From Legionella geestiana (GTDB taxonomy: Bacteria; Pseudomonadota; Gammaproteobacteria; Legionellales; Legionellaceae), in contig NZ_CP038271.1 of NCBI RefSeq assembly GCF_004571195.1, positions 920,001 through 984,000 on the forward strand: a stretch of 64,000 bases of DNA, in the 5' to 3' direction. Positions 61,284 through 64,000 of the stretch are shown here, in pieces; the stretch's first letter is position 1; every line of letters begins with the position of its first letter. The translations under genes and the position numbers were made by a program. Below the pieces are notes generated by a model. The model was given only the letters and a program-made list of their open reading frames with translations. It did not search any database and was not told the origin of the DNA.

Positions 61284-62306
61284 CTAGAGATACTCTCGTA
61301 TCAGAATTTCAGCAATCTGCACCGCATTGGTGGCAGCACCCTTGCGGATATTGTCAGCAACCACCCAAAGATTCAGTCCGCAGGGGTGCGAGATATCTTC
61401 ACGGATGCGTCCGACAAAAACGGCGTCCTTACCTGTTGCATGGGTAATGGCCGTGGGATAAAAGCCCTGCTCTGTATCATCCACCACCACGACTCCGGGT
61501 GCTTTTGCCAGCAATGCGCGGGCATCCGCTGCAGAGAGGGGCGCACGAAGCTCTACGTGTATGGCTTCCGAGTGCCCATACAGCACCGGCACACGCACGG
61601 CAGTTGGATTTACCTGAATGGTATCGTCTTCAAAAATCTTGCGGGTTTCACGTACCATTTTCATTTCTTCGCGCGTGTAACCATTGTCTTCAAACACGTC
61701 AATGTGGGGCAATACGTTAAACGCAATCTGCTGAGGATAGACAGATGACTCAACGGGTCTGCCGTTCAGGAGATTGCCCACCTGGTCGACAAGCTCCGTG
61801 ATGGCGCGCTTGCCGGTACCGGAAACTGACTGGTAAGTCGCCACGTTGATACGCGCGATGCCTGCCGCATCCAAAAGCGGCTTCAGTGCGACCACCATCT
61901 GAATGGTCGAGCAGTTAGGGTTCGCAATAATGCCGCGATGCGTAAAATCTGCGATGCGCTCGGGATTCACTTCCGGCACTACCAGTGGAATGTCGGGGTC
62001 GTTACGAAAGCAGGACGTATTATCAATGACGACGCTGCCGGCAGCCGCTGCAATGGGCGCGAACTCACGGGAAACCTCACCACCTGCTGAAAAAAGCGAT
62101 ATATCAGCCAGACTGAAATCAAATGTGGCGATATCCAGTACCTCCAGCTCCTTTCCTTTGAAAGTGACCGTTTTATCCGTTGAGCGGTGGCTTGCAAGCG
62201 GATAGAGCGTTTCTACCGGGAAATTGCGCTCTTCAAGAACGGCGAGCAGGGTTTCTCCAACAGCACCGGTAGCGCCTGCCACCGCAACAGTGTATTGATT
62301 TTTCAT
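61284..62306 (-). CDS. asd: Aspartate-semialdehyde dehydrogenase
   Basis: The 340-residue enzyme reduces aspartyl phosphate for Lys, Thr, Met and diaminopimelate synthesis. The NADP-binding GATGAVG (11-17), FSAGGEVSREF and the catalytic C132 in NPNCST are present. The length and sequence fit the shorter ASADH group rather than the E. coli type. It follows aroC by 12 bp on the same strand. Confidence 0.95.
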   Translation of the reverse strand: MKNQYTVAVAGATGAVGETLLAVLEERNFPVETLYPLASHRSTDKTVTFKGKELEVLDIATFDFSLADISLFSAGGEVSREFAPIAAAAGSVVIDNTSCFRNDPDIPLVVPEVNPERIADFTHRGIIANPNCSTIQMVVALKPLLDAAGIARINVATYQSVSGTGKRAITELVDQVGNLLNGRPVESSVYPQQIAFNVLPHIDVFEDNGYTREEMKMVRETRKIFEDDTIQVNPTAVRVPVLYGHSEAIHVELRAPLSAADARALLAKAPGVVVVDDTEQGFYPTAITHATGKDAVFVGRIREDISHPCGLNLWVVADNIRKGAATNAVQIAEILIREYL

Positions 62307-62318
62307 CTCGATTGCCTC

Positions 62319-63416
62319 TCATTGATTCCATGGTGGCACACACATCGGCGCATGCGCCTGAAGATTTTGTGCCTTATGCTGCAGATAACTGTCCATCACC
62401 ACCAGCGCCATCATGGCTTCTGCAATTGGTACCGCGCGAATGCCAACGCACGGGTCATGCCGCCCTTTAGTAACGACCGTAGTCGCCTCGCCGGACGTAT
62501 TAATCGTATTCCCAGGCGTCGTAATGCTTGAAGTGGGTTTCAGCGCCATGCTGACTATGAGCGTCTGACCGGTTGAAATGCCGCCAAGAATACCTCCGGC
62601 GTGATTTGTGCTAAAGCCTTGTGGCGTGATTTCATCACGGTGTACGCTTCCTCTCTGGCACACTACCTCAAAACCATCTCCAATTTCAACGGCCTTCACC
62701 GCATTAATAGACATCATGGCGGCGGCAAGTGCCGCATCGAGCTTACCAAACACCGGGTTACCGATGCCTGTCGGCACCTTGTGCGCAAGGACGTTAACCC
62801 GTGCGCCAATCGAATCCCCTTCCCGCCGCAGCAGGTCAATCGCGCTCGCAAGCTCCGCGTGCTGGTGCGTATTCGGGCAGAAGAAGGGATTATTAGCCGA
62901 TTCCTTAACATCGTCCACCTGAAGCACGATATCGCCCATCTGTGCAAGATAACCGATAATTTCAACGCCAAGGTTTCGCTGAAGCCAGAGGCGTGCAATC
63001 GCGCCGGCCGCGACCCGGGCTGCCGTTTCACGAGCCGAGGAACGCCCGCCGCCACGCCAGTCGCGATGCCCGTATTTATAATGATACGTAAAATCGGCAT
63101 GCCCTGGACGAAACAATGTTTTCAGCGCGTCATAGTCTGAAGAACGTGTATCACCATTTTCAATCAGGAGCGCAATCGGCGCACCGGTAGTTTTACCTTC
63201 AAACACCCCCGACAGCATGCGAACACTGTCAGTTTCACGGCGCTGCGTGGTATGACGGGACTGACCTGGCTTTCGTCTGTCAAGGAAAGGCTGAATATCT
63301 GCTTCAGACAAAGGCATTCCCGGCGGGCAGCCATCCACGACACACCCAATCGCCTCGCCATGGCTTTCACCAAAGGTGGTGACGGTAAACAGTGTGCCAA
63401 AGGTATTGCCGGCCAT
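62319..63416 (-). CDS. aroC: Chorismate synthase
   Basis: The 365-residue FMN-dependent enzyme completes the shikimate pathway. Its signatures are [18 protein letters not shown] near the N-terminus, [18 protein letters not shown] and the C-terminal [18 protein letters not shown]. It lies directly after prmB (3 bp) and before asd, a frequent aroC-prmB neighbourhood. Confidence 0.97.
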   Translation of the reverse strand: MAGNTFGTLFTVTTFGESHGEAIGCVVDGCPPGMPLSEADIQPFLDRRKPGQSRHTTQRRETDSVRMLSGVFEGKTTGAPIALLIENGDTRSSDYDALKTLFRPGHADFTYHYKYGHRDWRGGGRSSARETAARVAAGAIARLWLQRNLGVEIIGYLAQMGDIVLQVDDVKESANNPFFCPNTHQHAELASAIDLLRREGDSIGARVNVLAHKVPTGIGNPVFGKLDAALAAAMMSINAVKAVEIGDGFEVVCQRGSVHRDEITPQGFSTNHAGGILGGISTGQTLIVSMALKPTSSITTPGNTINTSGEATTVVTKGRHDPCVGIRAVPIAEAMMALVVMDSYLQHKAQNLQAHAPMCVPPWNQ

Positions 63417-63419
63417 GCC

Positions 63420-64000
63420 TCATCCCCCAAACGCATCGATTAGTTGTTCTCGGGTCAGGAGGAAAACCCCCTGCCCCCCGCGCTCGCATTCAAGCCAGGT
63501 AAAGGGCAAATGAGGGAAGGCCTCAATAAGAGCCTCTTCGCTGTTGCCGACTTCCACCACAAGAATGCCGTTTGGCGCCAGATAGTCATGCGCGCGTGCA
63601 AGCAGCTTTTCTACCACCGCAAGGCCATTATTGGCCGCTTCGAGCGCAAGCACGGGCTCTCGGAGATACTCTTCTGGTAGCGTCTCCATTTCTTCACGCC
63701 CTACATATGGCGGATTGCTGATGATAATGTCGTAATGTTTTTGCGGAATATTCGTCCAGCAGTCAGACGCAATCAGACAGAGCTGCTCTTCGCAACCATG
63801 ACGCTCCTGGTTAATAGCCGCCACGGCCAGTGCATCCTCAGAAATATCGGCCGCATCGACGTGTGCATTGGGAAAAGCATAACAACAGGCGATGGCAAGG
63901 CAGGCGCTGCCCGTGCACATGTCAAGTACTTCGTGCACCGCATCTTCATCAACAAAAGGTGAAAACCGGCGCTCAATCCACTCCCCAATAGGCGAGCGGG
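63420..64000 (-). CDS. prmB: 50S ribosomal protein L3 glutamine methyltransferase PrmB (5' end outside window)
   Basis: The frame stays open to base 64000, giving about 193 C-terminal residues. RSPIGEWI, LDMCTGSACLAIA (SAM-binding motif I) and NPPYVG are all present; the last is the Gln-methyltransferase motif. VGREEM after NPPY and the aroC neighbour favour PrmB over PrmC. An internal GTG at 63938 is not the real start. Confidence 0.92.
   Translation of the reverse strand, partial: RSPIGEWIERRFSPFVDEDAVHEVLDMCTGSACLAIACCYAFPNAHVDAADISEDALAVAAINQERHGCEEQLCLIASDCWTNIPQKHYDIIISNPPYVGREEMETLPEEYLREPVLALEAANNGLAVVEKLLARAHDYLAPNGILVVEVGNSEEALIEAFPHLPFTWLECERGGQGVFLLTREQLIDAFGG

Overview
The window looks like chromosomal DNA of a gammaproteobacterium of the order Legionellales, most likely a Legionella or close relative with unusually high G+C (about half G+C by eye; L. 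geestiana-like is a guess, not a computed result). The case rests on an ankyrin protein resembling the core Legionella effector AnkH/LegA3, a secreted thermolysin-type protease like ProA, a polyhydroxybutyrate locus, and several large or eukaryote-like proteins set among housekeeping genes.

Layout. 1-4.9 kb: the 3' part of dnaX, then ybaB, recR, a DUF547 protein and a membrane sulfatase/phosphotransferase-like enzyme, tightly packed on the plus strand. 4.8-10 kb (minus): an unrecognised helical protein, a YadGH-type ABC exporter, a coiled-coil protein with a Pro/Ser-rich tail, a 2OG-Fe(II) oxygenase, a beta-class GST and a PH-domain membrane protein. 10-31.3 kb: a DUF721/DciA-like gene, lpxC, then a 7.8-kb plus-strand gene for a giant protein (LRRs, transglutaminase-like domain, tandem AAA+ modules) lying between lpxC and ftsZ, followed by a minus-strand dcw cluster (murF-mraY-murD-ftsW-murC-murB-ddl-ftsQ-ftsA-ftsZ, with no murG). 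31.4-35.6 kb: zipA and smc. 35.7-46.2 kb: phaC, a DUF2177 membrane protein, an M4 metalloprotease, lolB, coaD, a PlsC-type acyltransferase, a small membrane protein, a fatty-acid desaturase, phaB-phaR-phasin and an EamA transporter. 46.3-48.3 kb: two AT-richer genes of unknown function that look acquired; the second protein ends in a eukaryotic-type CaaX prenylation box. 48.4-54.4 kb: tRNA-Gln, prs, a cluster of extragenic palindromic repeats, fis, a DUF945 protein, an MFS transporter and three tRNAs (Leu, Cys, Gly read from the minus strand). 54.4-59 kb: pgsA, a HAD phosphatase, rluC, and divergent rne. 59.1-64 kb: two more repeat copies, the AnkH-like gene with a small partner, asd, aroC and the 3' part of prmB.

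How the genes work together. Most of the window is core physiology: DNA replication and repair (dnaX, recR, smc), peptidoglycan synthesis and division (murF to ftsZ, zipA), envelope lipids (lpxC, plsC, pgsA, desaturase, lolB), carbon storage as PHB (phaC; phaB-phaR-phasin), amino-acid and aromatic biosynthesis (asd, aroC), and RNA turnover and modification (rne, rluC). Among these sit candidate host-interaction genes: the giant LRR-transglutaminase-AAA+ protein, the 46-48 kb pair, the AnkH-like protein and perhaps the coiled-coil protein at 7.3-8.2 kb. The giant protein is the best candidate for an undescribed system.
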